Below the pieces are notes generated by a model that saw nothing but the letters and a program-made list of their open reading frames with translations, was not told the origin of the DNA and did not search any database. From Membranipora membranacea (lineage: Eukaryota; Bryozoa; Gymnolaemata; Cheilostomatida; Membraniporidae): a stretch of DNA of 64,000 bases. Position 1 is the stretch's first letter. Each line of letters opens with the position of its first letter. The position numbers and the translations under genes were made by a program. Below, piece after piece: positions 34,184-45,370 of the stretch. Where the stretch lies: the NCBI GenBank assembly GCA_914767715.1, contig OU612065.1, positions 20,150,001 to 20,214,000 of the forward strand, read 5' to 3'.

Positions 34184-37100
34184 ATGAGGGTGCTAAGTTT
34201 CATCTGTTTTGGGTAAGCTGTTAATCATCCACCCACTTACTGCAATAAAGGGAATAAGAGAACTCCTATAATGCACCGTTTCAATTGAGAAAGTTATATG
34301 ACGTGTCCGAACCTCAATATTAAAAAAATAACCTCAATCGATTGAATGTAGCCTGGGCACGACAGCCTGCCCAGGCTAGATTGAATGACTCTCTCATATA
34401 ATAACAGTGTTTTACAGAATTTAGCAAAATGACTGTGACTGCAGCGCTATAGGAAAAAAAACATTGCACAATCATAATCAGAATGATGGCTCAATGTACG
34501 ATTTGGTGAATAAAGAGATTAGGGTTCTCAAAAGATGTGTATTTTTGATGACGTCGCCATAACTCTAGCCTCACTATAATTAGTTGATGACTGACTGTGT
34601 TAATGTGTTAATGTAAGGTACCAGGCACCTGTGTTCCCTGTACCTGTTATTACCTTATTGTTCTTTTGTGTACCGAAAATCAAGAAACAATAGCTTGTTG
34701 ACAAGTTGAGGTCTTACAAAATTCTGTGCCTGTAGCGCTCAGACTAAATTGTTGTTTATGCAAGTCATTGATTTAGAGTGATTCTCAGGTTTATTTTCCT
34801 GGTGCCGCGTGTTGTGTACCCTGTGTAATCCTGAAACTATATGATTTAGATGGCTCCTACCCAGGAGTAACTTGCTGCTACCATGCTCTGTTCCTATGAA
34901 ATTGAAATATCTACATTAATATATAGCCATTGATCAATTATGATTAATAAGTAGAGGCATGAAAGCCACCATAATTTCCCCCAAATTATTTAGCTTTAAT
35001 TGGCTGTAGGGTACATAGGCAGACAATATGATAATTTCATCTTGTTGCAGGTTACTGGTGGTTGGCGCTTGGGGTCTCAAGGCAACAGTGTCCACACTTA
35101 GCTCCGGTGGTCTCAGGTTTGCAATTGATGGTAAGGATTCCCATTAAATATTACTTCTTGCTCTGGACTTCAAGTGAAATACTGCTGGGCAGTCAGTTGT
35201 AGTCACACGCATTAAAAATTAAAGTGGCCAGTGAAATCACCACTGCATTCAATTTAATTAAAATAAATTGTTTTATAAAGTGGTTTCTATGATGACTATG
35301 ATTGGTTTTCAGATGTACCTGGTGCGACACTAGCAGCTGTGCATTACAGCGTCAACAGCCCTCTGGCAGGAACCCAGCCTGGGCGGTGGAATTTTGACAT
35401 CAGATCAAAATCAGGTACACGCAGTCCATTTCTCAGTTTCCTGAGCAATTATTATACGTCAAGTTGTTGGATAAGACAGTGCCACTGGTTCCACGCTGAG
35501 CTGCTTGATGGAATTCTAACAACATTTCATCAGTCTTGGAATCTCTAGGAAAAAATCAAATCTATCTCAATTCATAAGATGATTGACTTTAGCATATGGA
35601 TCAAACCAATAATATACACGAGTAATTGAATGTTACACCAATCATTGATAAGTCCATAGTGAGAATTATCTGCCTATATAGTGTTGCGAACGACTGGCAC
35701 ACTTCCAACAGCTCCTCCCCAAAATTGCTAGCAACTGTTCAATTTCTGAGGGTAATGATCAATTCCAGCGTTCTACATCTATCAAAGGTTATCAATTTGA
35801 AACCAGATACTGAAAATTTCACTCAGGGAATTTGAGGTTCTATATTGTGTTAGCAGCTGGTTATGGGTACCTGCTGACGTTTTTCTGTTCTTTACATTAA
35901 TCTTATGTTGTAATCTTTTTTAAGGTAATACATGGGTACATGAAAATCCAAGAGTGAGAGCAAATCCAGGTGATACAGTCTATTACTGGGTTTATGTGAT
36001 TATCAACGGTCTTGGGCGCTCTGAGACTGGATTGTCGTAAGTTCATATACATTGCAATCTGATAAATATATTCAAAGTTGTCTGCTTATTTACTGAGTGC
36101 CAATAACTCTTGATTGAAAGAAAATAGGAATGATCTAACTCTAATATACTCCTAAACGATAGATAAGTATAGGTAAAGGATTACTTTATATATTTAAGAG
36201 AGAATATCAAGTTATCTTCATCAAATTTTCATCAATAAATACAATCGATATATTCCAGGTTTTCCACCATCAATGGATCCTATAATGTATCCCAGGCACC
36301 ATGGAAATCCGAATTAACTTACATTGTGGGGAAATAATTCAAATGCCCTATTTAAATCACCTATTTTCTTAGATGGAAAGTACCAAACGGATCAGGCTCT
36401 TCTCAACCATCTGATAAGCCATCCACCTCCGGAGGCAGCAGTAGTGGAGGAAGCAGTAGTGGGGATGGAAGCAGTGGTAGTTCTCAGTCTACAGGTTCCA
36501 ACAGACTGGCTGGTAAAAAACTCAGACTAGTACTAGAAGATGATTTCAATGGTGCTTCTCTTGATAAGAGCAAATGGAACCAGGATGTTACTCTGTGGGG
36601 CGGTGGTGTAAGTAGTTTAAAAATTCATTAATTTGACTAAACTTAATTTGTTTAATTTTGAAAGTGTCTTATTAATCTAAATTAGAGAGGGGTTCGTATT
36701 TTGACAGACTGAGAAACACATTGGAAGAGAAATTTTTCATTGTACGCATTTAATATGAGGAATTGGATCTGCCATGTATGTATAAGGTCATATATGTGGG
36801 CGGTATGAGATAAAAACCTTTGCCCCCTCAATTCACCTGAAAGCCTTCTGGCAAGCATATACTTTGTGTACCAAGAAGTAATTTTTTAGATTTTTGAGAA
36901 CTCTGCAATCTCTATGTTCTCAGCAGGTTAAGAGTGGCTGATATCGTCATGGATCCTATTAAGTTTCCCTGGACCTGAGACTGCTATTCATGACCGAATC
37001 ATTTCTCAATATGTTGATGTTTAATAACTCCTACAATCTTTCTCTATTCTAGAACTGGGAGTTTCAAGCTTACACACCCCTGACCGATAACACATATACT

Positions 37101-39406
37101 AAAGATGGCAAACTGTACATCAAACCTGTGAGTTGAGCTAGCGATGTTTGTGAGATATACGTGAAAAGGGAAATACATCACAATCAACCAAGTTTTTGAG
37201 AAGTTTTGAGACACAGGCAAACTTGGAACAAATTTGTGAAAGTCTGAATTCTTTGAGTCACTTGGCTAATATCATCATCTGAAAACAAACCTAGTACATC
37301 TTTCTTTGTATTACAGACCCTGACAGCTGACAAATATGGAGAAAACTTTTTGAAAACTGGTCGATGGGACATGAAAGGTGGGTTATACAAATAATCTTTA
37401 TACTTAACCTGTCCAAATTTTAATTTTTCAATGCTCCCATACAATTGTTGATACACAGAAATTGGGACATAATTGCTTCTCTTAACTCAACTTTAGATAT
37501 TTAAAAATTTTCTTAATCATGCAATCGACGACTGCCTGATCATTTTGGGCTCAAACTCAATTAGGTCAGGTCAATCTGGAATAGGACTGGAAATTATTCT
37601 TACAGTAGGTATCCTCTTTTTAGCCAAAAATATATAACTACTTGCAATTTCTTATATGCTCAATGTATTGTTACATGCTAAGTTTAAACAGGACGAATTC
37701 TCCCTGGTTTAAACTGTGTCTGTAAGCTGGTAGTAGCATTCGAAGTGGCTGATAATGCCGAGATACTACTACCAGCTTTACCGGCACAATTTGAGCACTC
37801 AAACTGGTATAATATGCTCCAATTTCTTCATTTGTTTGATAGCCATGTACGGTTCATGCACTCAATCATCGAGTGCTGGGTGTGTGAGAGAAGGAAAACA
37901 TGGCTTATTAAACCCTATCATGTCTGGACGACTGACGTCTAAGGCTACCATCACATACGGAAAAGTGGAGATTGTAGCTAAACTTCCCAGAGGAGACTGG
38001 ATTTGGCCTGGTATGTTGTTTGACCTGTAAAGTTTTTAGAGTGGATGTTTGTCATGTTTTCAGAAGTCAGGACTGGTCTCAATGAGTTCAGATATTTGGA
38101 CTAGATGTAAGTTTTCTTCAAGATTTCATTTGCATTATGCTGAATGAAAAGGTAGGGATATTTGCTGTGATACAGCAAAGAAGTTATCTTCTCTTTCCTG
38201 GCTAATTCAAAAGGTATGAAATTGCACCTAACATCATTTCTGACCATTTCTGTACTAACCTACCAATCTGAAATCTCATTGCAGCTTTGTGGATGTACCC
38301 TAAGAGCCACACATATGGAGGGTGGCCGAGATCGGGTGAGATTGACATCATGGAAAGTCGAGGTAATCGCAACTTTGGCCATCTCGGAGTTAACCACATG
38401 GGAACAACCCTGCACTGGGGCACCCAACATGTCAATAAATATCAGTTGACATCGAAGGGAACTGACGCAAAGCATGGCACGTTTGCTGACGGACTACACA
38501 AATACACCTTCGACTGGGACCATACTGGCATGGAGTGAGTCATCCAATCTTAAAACCTAATCACTGGATGTTCTTCCAACAATAAAACGTATACCTGAAG
38601 ATTAGGTCAATTGCCATCATTGCCCTGATATGTATGAGGAATTCCAAAAAAATTGCATCATGTGACACCCATCAACCTTCTCTGCTGGTTTGAACAGGGA
38701 GGGTGGTTCCAATATAAACAGATATGTATTTGTCTTCTCTTGCTTCCACATAAATCTCTGGATTTTATTGTCAACTCATTCCATCATATCGTCTGATGGT
38801 TTGGAATCTTAACTCATCATTTTACAATGAGGTACCATTCTTTATTTAGTTTCTATTTGGATGATGAGAAGATTGTGACCTTCAATACCCCCCAGCAAGG
38901 ATTCTTCAGATGGGGTAATCTGCCGGGAAATAACATCTGGAACGCTCCAAACGCTCCATTTAATCATCCGGTGAGACGAATACTTTAGTTTTTCACATAA
39001 CCACTGGGGTTTCGCAGGAAGTTAAGTTAATAATTCAAGAGTACAGATGGCTTAAAATATAATACATGATGACTGACCGGAAAGGTATTTAACTGCCAAT
39101 TCTTGACTCATATCTCAATACCGACCTCCCACTCAAATGATGGAGTAAATTTTTGTTGAGCAAAAAATTGTATGGTCATTTTTTTCTGCATTTCAGTTTT
39201 ACCTCATTATTAATGTGGCTGTTGGTGGGACGAATGGATTCTTCCCTGATGGGATAAGTAATGGAGGCTACTCTAAACCCTGGAATAATAAGGACAGCGA
39301 CGGTCCGCAGAAGTTCTGGAATGCCAAGAATAAGTGGTACCCTACATGGAAGGGGGATGATGCTGCTATGCAGATAGAGAGCGTCAAAATATGGCAGCTT
39401 GAATAA
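34184..39406 (+). CDS. CBM39-GH16 beta-1,3-glucan-binding glucanase E
   Basis: Eleven plus-strand exons: 34184-34212, 35051-35130, 35313-35414, 35925-36036, 36373-36607, 37053-37127, 37317-37377, 37843-38010, 38285-38534, 38850-38970 and 39197-39406. Phases close to 480 residues. Exon 1 is a 29-nt micro-exon (MRVLSFICF) that must join exon 2 (LLVVGAWG) to make the signal peptide; it has the same length and phase as in B, C and D. CBM39 spans about 25-108 ('GLRFAIDD', 'GRWNFDIRSKSG', 'WVHENPRVRANPGDTVYYW'). A Ser/Gly-rich linker follows, then GH16 from about 153. Catalytic residues are Glu306, Asp308 and Glu311. The exon holding them is 18 nt shorter than in A-D (a shortened loop after 'ALWMYP'), and the next exon is 3 nt shorter. 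The most diverged and only plus-strand member. AATAAA overlaps the stop codon. Confidence 0.9.
37722..37781. repeat. Short imperfect inverted repeat
   Basis: GTAAGCTGGTAGTAG at 37722-37736 faces CTACTACCAGCTTTAC at 37766-37781, 15-bp arms with one bulged base. An adjacent pair GTTTAAACAGG / CCTGGTTTAAAC lies at 37682-37713. Intronic in gene E, about 60 bp before an exon. Probably a small transposon footprint. Confidence 0.55.
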
Positions 39407-39945
39407 ACTGTAAATTTGATAAATATGAATGATAATGCAGTTAATTTTCATAGCTTTGTTGTCTGTGAAGACAGGGACCCTCCCTGGTGAAGAGCACTGG
39501 AAATTTGTCATTGTCCTCTCTTGGTACGCTTGCTTCGATTTAGTGACCATATGAATTAAAAAATTATACTTTGCAATGCCAATATTTCTTAGTATTTTCT
39601 TGTGTTTTGGGATCGGTCCAATGAGGTTGACAAACATAGTAGTTCAAACTGATTTGTCACCATTCCCTTACCTTCCCACTTTGTTTTTGCTGTCACTAAA
39701 AACCACTTGTCACTTTTCACCAACATCATGTAGTCTTTAGTTCAAAACATGATCCCAGAAAGATGAGTTGACACTTACCTCTTATTACACCGGTATGGGT
39801 GCAAGGTCATATTATAACAGTATGATGTATGTATAGGCAAAGGGGTTTTGTATCAGAAAATCAGATGGTTATTTGCTCTTTGATGACACTTTGATGGTCG
39901 TAAATGAATGAACATGATGTGAGAGGAATTTCTTGTGCTGACAGA
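39407..39945. other. Intergenic between glucanase gene E and Wnt9
   Basis: 539 bp on the same strand as both neighbours. It holds the 3' end of gene E and the presumed Wnt9 promoter. No gene or repeat recognised. Confidence 0.5.
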
Positions 39946-42900
39946 ATGATAAAGGCACACACGATGTATTTTGTTTTGGTTGCATCAACATGGAGGACTA
40001 AATTCACTGCACTTGGGTGAGTAATGTAATATGCATGCTTTATATTTACGCTTCAATACAACCGAGAAATAAAAGGGGAGCTGTTACTGATACGACCATA
40101 ACCTGAGGCACGGAGAACACATCAGACAGGTAGCAATGTGAGCGAGTGGCGTTTGAACCGTCCAAGTTTCTTAAACGGAAAATTTTTAGTACTTGGTAAC
40201 CTCAACTTACTGTCTAGCCAAAGATTGCTACCTGTTTTATGGTATCTGCCCTGTAGGTCATCACAAACCATAACCACCAATGTTTAATCATGTAATGCGC
40301 TGTAATCGCAGGTGAAAGGCTTTAAAAACTTTCATAAGGGTTCCCGTGGACCGGTATTGTCGGCTAAAACGCAAACATCAAAGATTGAAACCAATGATGG
40401 AATGGCTGAGAATGTCACAGTCAAGGAGGCAATGACCTGACGCAGATGCAGCCTGTAATATGATATCTTCAAACTACTATCCACTGAACATCTTTCGGAA
40501 TATCTAGGAATGTCTAGGAACATCATGCTGGATCACAAACTTTTCTTCCCATTTAAAAATCATGCTGTGTGTGAAGGAAGTGTTGTGGTTAGTTATGGCA
40601 CATTTAAAAAAATTGTATCTCTCAAGTGCATTGCTTGGTCAATTGCGGGAAGTCTCTTCGCCCGTAGCAAACAACAAACACCAAACACCATACACAAATC
40701 CTCGAGGAAATCTAAATGTTTCAATTTCAAATGATGATTTCATACCGTTGCAGACAAGAGACTACCAATTCTTCTCAGGCAATTCCTATAGAGACAGAGA
40801 GCAGCCTAAGTGACAGAATATGTGAAGCCTTACTCACCCAAGGTGTAATCAACAGCAGGCAGTCGAGAATGTGTCGGCGTGACAGCGGATTACCCGAGGC
40901 TTTAGTAGAGGCCTATAGAGGAGTTTATCAGCAGTGTAAAAGACAGTTTCGCTTCGAAAAATGGAACTGCACAGAGCCTGTCGGCCGCAGAGCCATTCTC
41001 AACACAGGTTAGTCTGATAGCTGGTTCTGTCCTTTAGTTGGATAGACCTACTCTGTGATTGTAAGTAGTGCACACTGAGTATGTCAAACCATGAGTTAGT
41101 ACGCACACTTCCTTGAAAAGATGATTGCTAATTAATATTATCCAACTCAGGAATGCTATAAGAACTAATATAACCCATTAATAATTGTTGTTAGTAAACT
41201 GATCAGAATGCACACCACCACAGCAATTAATCATTTTTTAAATAAACACTTTGAATACCATTAGGAAGTCTGCCATTTCGCCATTTTTTGGTATTTTACG
41301 ATGGCGTGCGGCCACCATTGCTAGAGAGTCATTAAAAGAAAATCTTTGTTTAGTCAGAGTAAACTTTCTAGTGAGAATAGCAAAAATAGAATTATCGGAG
41401 AAAATTTTCAAGTTCATCTAGGTAGAATCTTTCCGGTGATTAGCTGCAATTTTCTTTTTCAGACCACTTTCTAGTGACAACACCAAGAGAATTGTCAAAC
41501 AAATTCATGCTTAGCCCTATTAGTGATGCAGCCAGAGGCAGCGGCATGGCTATGGAATGTGGTGATGCGTGGCGTGTGTCTATTAGTGATCTTAAAAGAT
41601 ATCGCTGAATGTTCTTGTCAAAACAAAACAATCAAAGTTTGTTTTTGCTTTGAATTTTCAAACACAAAAAACTAATCAAGATCCAGGGGCTTTTACTCCT
41701 CAAAGCAAAATTATTTGGCTCGTATCTTTCTCTCTTTGCAGGAAACAAGGAGCAGTCATTCCTGGTAGCTCTCACCAGTGCGAGTCTAGCGATAGCCGTT
41801 TCAAAAGCCTGTGACTCAGGGAGCTTGCAGATATGCGGGTGCTATGCTGATGACCCTGATTCTATTTCCTGTCTCAATTCTCTCGTTTACGGACAACGGT
41901 TTGCTCGGCGATTTTACAGACGTAGAAGCGATGAGGAAACCTTTCAGGACGTCGTTGATATCCACAACAGGAATCACGGAATAAGGGTACAGTACCTTGC
42001 TACCAGTCTTAATTTCCATAAAGATTTTTTGTGATAAAGAGATAATCCCTGTAATATTCATAGTCTCCTAGACCTTATAATAAGCTTATAGCGAAGGACA
42101 CAGTAGTGGTTTTTGTTGACCTCAGATCTCCAGATAATCTGGGATTGAAACAAAGATCATAATCAGTTGGTCCCATTATTAACAGGATCAAATATTACAG
42201 GCACAATATTGTGATATATTAAGGCAATACATGTATATTTGTTTAGGACTATCACAGCTGTAAGTGGGACTATTTTCCATTATCAATCTTCCCTCCAAGG
42301 ACAGTCTGATAATGGAATGCAACAAAATCTCACTTGCAACAGTATGAGCCCTAATACTTCATGTGAATAAGGCTTGGGTTAAAACTATAAGGGGGAATAT
42401 TGGGTTCAATGAGTTACCAGTTATTATTTATTAAACACCTTTGCGCAGATCGCTAACAGTGAAAACTTGAGTTTTTAAAATCAGAACATTGTGTACGGTT
42501 AGCTAGGAATGATAGCTAGGAACAAAAATGTATATAATTCCACATATAGTTGGATTATTATCCATTGTCACTGTTATTTGAGAGTTGTCACGACATGGTA
42601 ACTTTTCTTCGTAGATGCTGAATGAGATATCGATCGCAGAATGCCGCTGCCACGGAATCTCCACATCATGCGCCATACGTACCTGTTGGAGCAGAACTAC
42701 TGCTGCTGATATGCTAGGAGCCAAAATAAAACAATCTTATAACTCTGCCATGGAGGCAGCAGATATTCCTCCGGAGACAGTAGACAATTATAATCACGCT
42801 CAAAGAAGTAATAAAAAGCGCCAAGTTTTGTACTCGGCTGATCTTGAAAGAATCTCAGTGACTAAAATGGCTTATGCAAATCCTAGCCCGGACTATTGCC

Positions 42901-43109
42901 TGCCAAGCAACTACAGTTCTGGAACGATTCACAGAAAATGTGAGATTGGACAGTCGGCCAATGGCACTTGCAGCCACTTGTGCTGTGATAGGGGTCATCA
43001 TAATGCCACCATACAAGTGACTAGTCAGTGCAGGTGTCACACTGAATGGTGTTGCAATGTTGTCTGTGAGCAGTGTATCCATACCGAAATTATTTATAGG
43101 TGCAATTAA
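39946..43109 (+). CDS. wnt9: Wnt9-like secreted signalling ligand (divergent)
   Basis: Model of four exons, 39946-40016, 40754-41007, 41742-41986 and 42615-43109, closing to 354 residues. Exons 2-4 are secure. Exon 1 (MIKAHTMYFVLVAST, donor GG|GTGAGT) is inferred because its phase fits and it makes a signal peptide. Wnt hallmarks are 'CRRDSGLPEALVEA', 'CKRQFRFEKWNC', 'CRCHGISTSC' with the palmitoleoylation serine near Ser208, 'CAIRTCW', 'SPDYCLPSNYSSGTIHRKC' and a Cys-rich end 'IIYRCN'. The CRRDxGLPE block and the C-terminal spacing favour Wnt9, as does the linkage to Wnt6 and Wnt1. Odd points: the usual W-x-W-G-G-C-x-D block after exon 3's 'CGC' is absent, and CHGxSGSC reads CHGISTSC. It is likely a fast-evolving Wnt9; another subfamily is possible. 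Confidence 0.78.
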
Positions 43110-45370
43110 TGCCAGAGTAGTCAGTCCAAGTTGTCTTAGAGACAGAGACAACTCTCTGTGAGTAGATGTGGAAATCGGATTTCTACATTGCCCTTCATAC
43201 TAGTGCATTCCAACCTTTGGTTCTTTCATGTTAAACCCTACACAGATTAATCAACAGCGATGCAGATTATATAAACCTAGGACCAGCATGATAGTCCACA
43301 AGAAACCCTCAAGAATTGTAAACGGGAAGTTGCCCCCTCTTAACCTAATGAGGTCAAGTCCACATTGCCTCTGATGACATTGTCAATTTTACAAGTTCAA
43401 TTTTTTGCTTCTACTGGTGAGGAAACCATTGGAAACCTTGTGTGAAGCTGATGTAATAAAATAACATTTAATTCCATGAACAATAAAATTGTGTTTTCAT
43501 CATATAAAATTCATAAGAAATATCAAATTAAATTTCCATAGTAAATCCACGGAATTAGGGAGCTCCTTGGTATGTCGTAAAGAGTTTTCTTGAACTTATA
43601 ACTATTCCTTGTATGTTTTAAATGGATATCAGTGCTCAGATAAGAATCGGGTTTTCATATCATTACAATTAAAATACTCGAAATTCTCGGAAAGAATAAC
43701 GGCGATGTTTTGAAATTAGGTTTGATCCAATGGATGCCCTTATTGCTCTCCCGAGTCACAAGAACGGATGTTCAAACGGTCAGGGACCTCAAAAAACCCA
43801 GACAGACGAGCAAAATTTCACATAATTATCAAATTTACAGATAAGAGAAATTGGATTTAGTTGCACTAAAATCAATTTCACAATGCTATGTGGGATTAGT
43901 GCAATATGACTTGTCCTTTACAGCCATATGTATCACCTTGGTTTTATTGAGGGATGTTGATCATTCTTTTTGATGTAATTTCTTCGGGACTGGAACGAAT
44001 CATTCCAGGAGAAATGTTGTTTTCTCTACACCTTCCGAAATTCCGCATGGAGATTAATTTTAGGAGAGAGATATAGCTTGCATTGAAGTAATGGATCAGA
44101 TAAATTAAGGGAGTAATCTAATTGAACAAAGATATGGTTGCGCTGCAATCAACACAACTTTTTGTGTTGTTAAAATATATCAACAAAATTACCCTATCTA
44201 CAGACAGTAGCCTATTGAGATTCTGATTACTGACACAAGACTATCAACTTTTCATCAGTTGTTCTTGCGTTGTAGGTACAATTTATTTGTTTGTACTTAT
44301 CCTTTGAAGTTGCCTGTCTTACTTGAAGGTGCGCTCTGAGTTGCATCAAGATGATTGATTACGGGAAGGAAACCAGACAGCCGAGTAAAAAACTATTACT
44401 GACACTCAGGCTATAATTAAAGCTGAGCAGGGCTTGTCAAATCCTTTGAGCACGTGATGTGATTGAGAAGCTGGCAATCCGTCACTTCATCGTGAATTCC
44501 TGTCCACAGAGCAGAAATAATCGTATTGTGAGTTTGTGAGCAAAAGCAACAAGCAAGCAAAAGAAAACAATCCAGTTTTTTCAGAGGAGACCAAAATTAA
44601 TTTGGCAGGTGCTACTTATATCGGCTAATAAGTCAATGACATAATTAGTGGATTAATTAGCTGTTTACGTAACCCTACGCAGTTTGAAAGAAAATACAGC
44701 TACCCTGGTGTGCAAAGTAAGTAAATTAAATCTCTAATTTTTTTTAGTAAATGCGGTCAATCAAAATCAAATCAAAAAGTTGGGGGTTGGTTCTATTCTA
44801 TCTATAGCTCCAAATTTCATGCAAATATCTGTTGTGATTAACCAGTGACAATATTTTTAACACATGAACGATCTATCGAGCTACAACTTTCTTGTGTAAG
44901 GGGGTATATTTTTCCGAGAATAATGTGTATCTGGATTGTTTTGGTAAATAGTTAGACAGATCTGTCTTCTGTTGACAGATATTTGGTGAGTTCAGTGACA
45001 TCCATGGGGTCAGCAGTCATTGATACACATTGCTGAGCCAGAAATGTTAAGAATGAATAAAAAATGTGACGTTGTGTTGTTTTTCCCTGTCTCTTATTTT
45101 CGTTGTAGCTGCTGTGTATGTAGTCAAAAGTTACATAATGGTGCTCTCTACCATCATTCATTAATACTCATGTTCTTTTTGCGTTTCAAGGATCACAATA
45201 AACTGAGGCACCAACAATCAGTATTAGCCTCTTCTAAACTTAGACGATTCCACGGACGTTAAGATCAAATGAATTAGTCTGAAGAGCAATGCTGCTACCA
45301 TCTATCTATACTACTGGATGTGATAAATACATAAGACAACTCTGTACCTTCCGGACATAGCCTCGCAGAG
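43110..45370. other. Intergenic between Wnt9 and Wnt6
   Basis: 2.3 kb, AT-rich. Canonical poly(A) signals for Wnt9 occur at 43455-43460 and 43482-43487. The right part presumably includes the Wnt6 promoter. No coding frame or repeat recognised. Confidence 0.55.

Noticed and set aside
34350-34377. GC-rich hairpin AGCCTGGGCA...TGCCCAGGCT as a terminator or regulatory stem
   Set aside because: Arms of only 10 bp in intron 1 of gene E; animal genes do not use such terminators and chance or a repeat footprint is enough to explain it.
2386-39406. Calling the five genes non-catalytic beta-glucan recognition proteins (GNBP)
   Set aside because: The catalytic Glu/Asp/Glu of the EIDIME motif are present in all five, so active GH16 glucanase is the better call, though binding roles remain possible.
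40510-40813. Two overlapping short frames just upstream of the second Wnt9 exon as its first exon
   Set aside because: Neither has a splice donor leading in phase to exon 2; the exon at 39946-40016 has a strong donor, correct phase and a hydrophobic leader.
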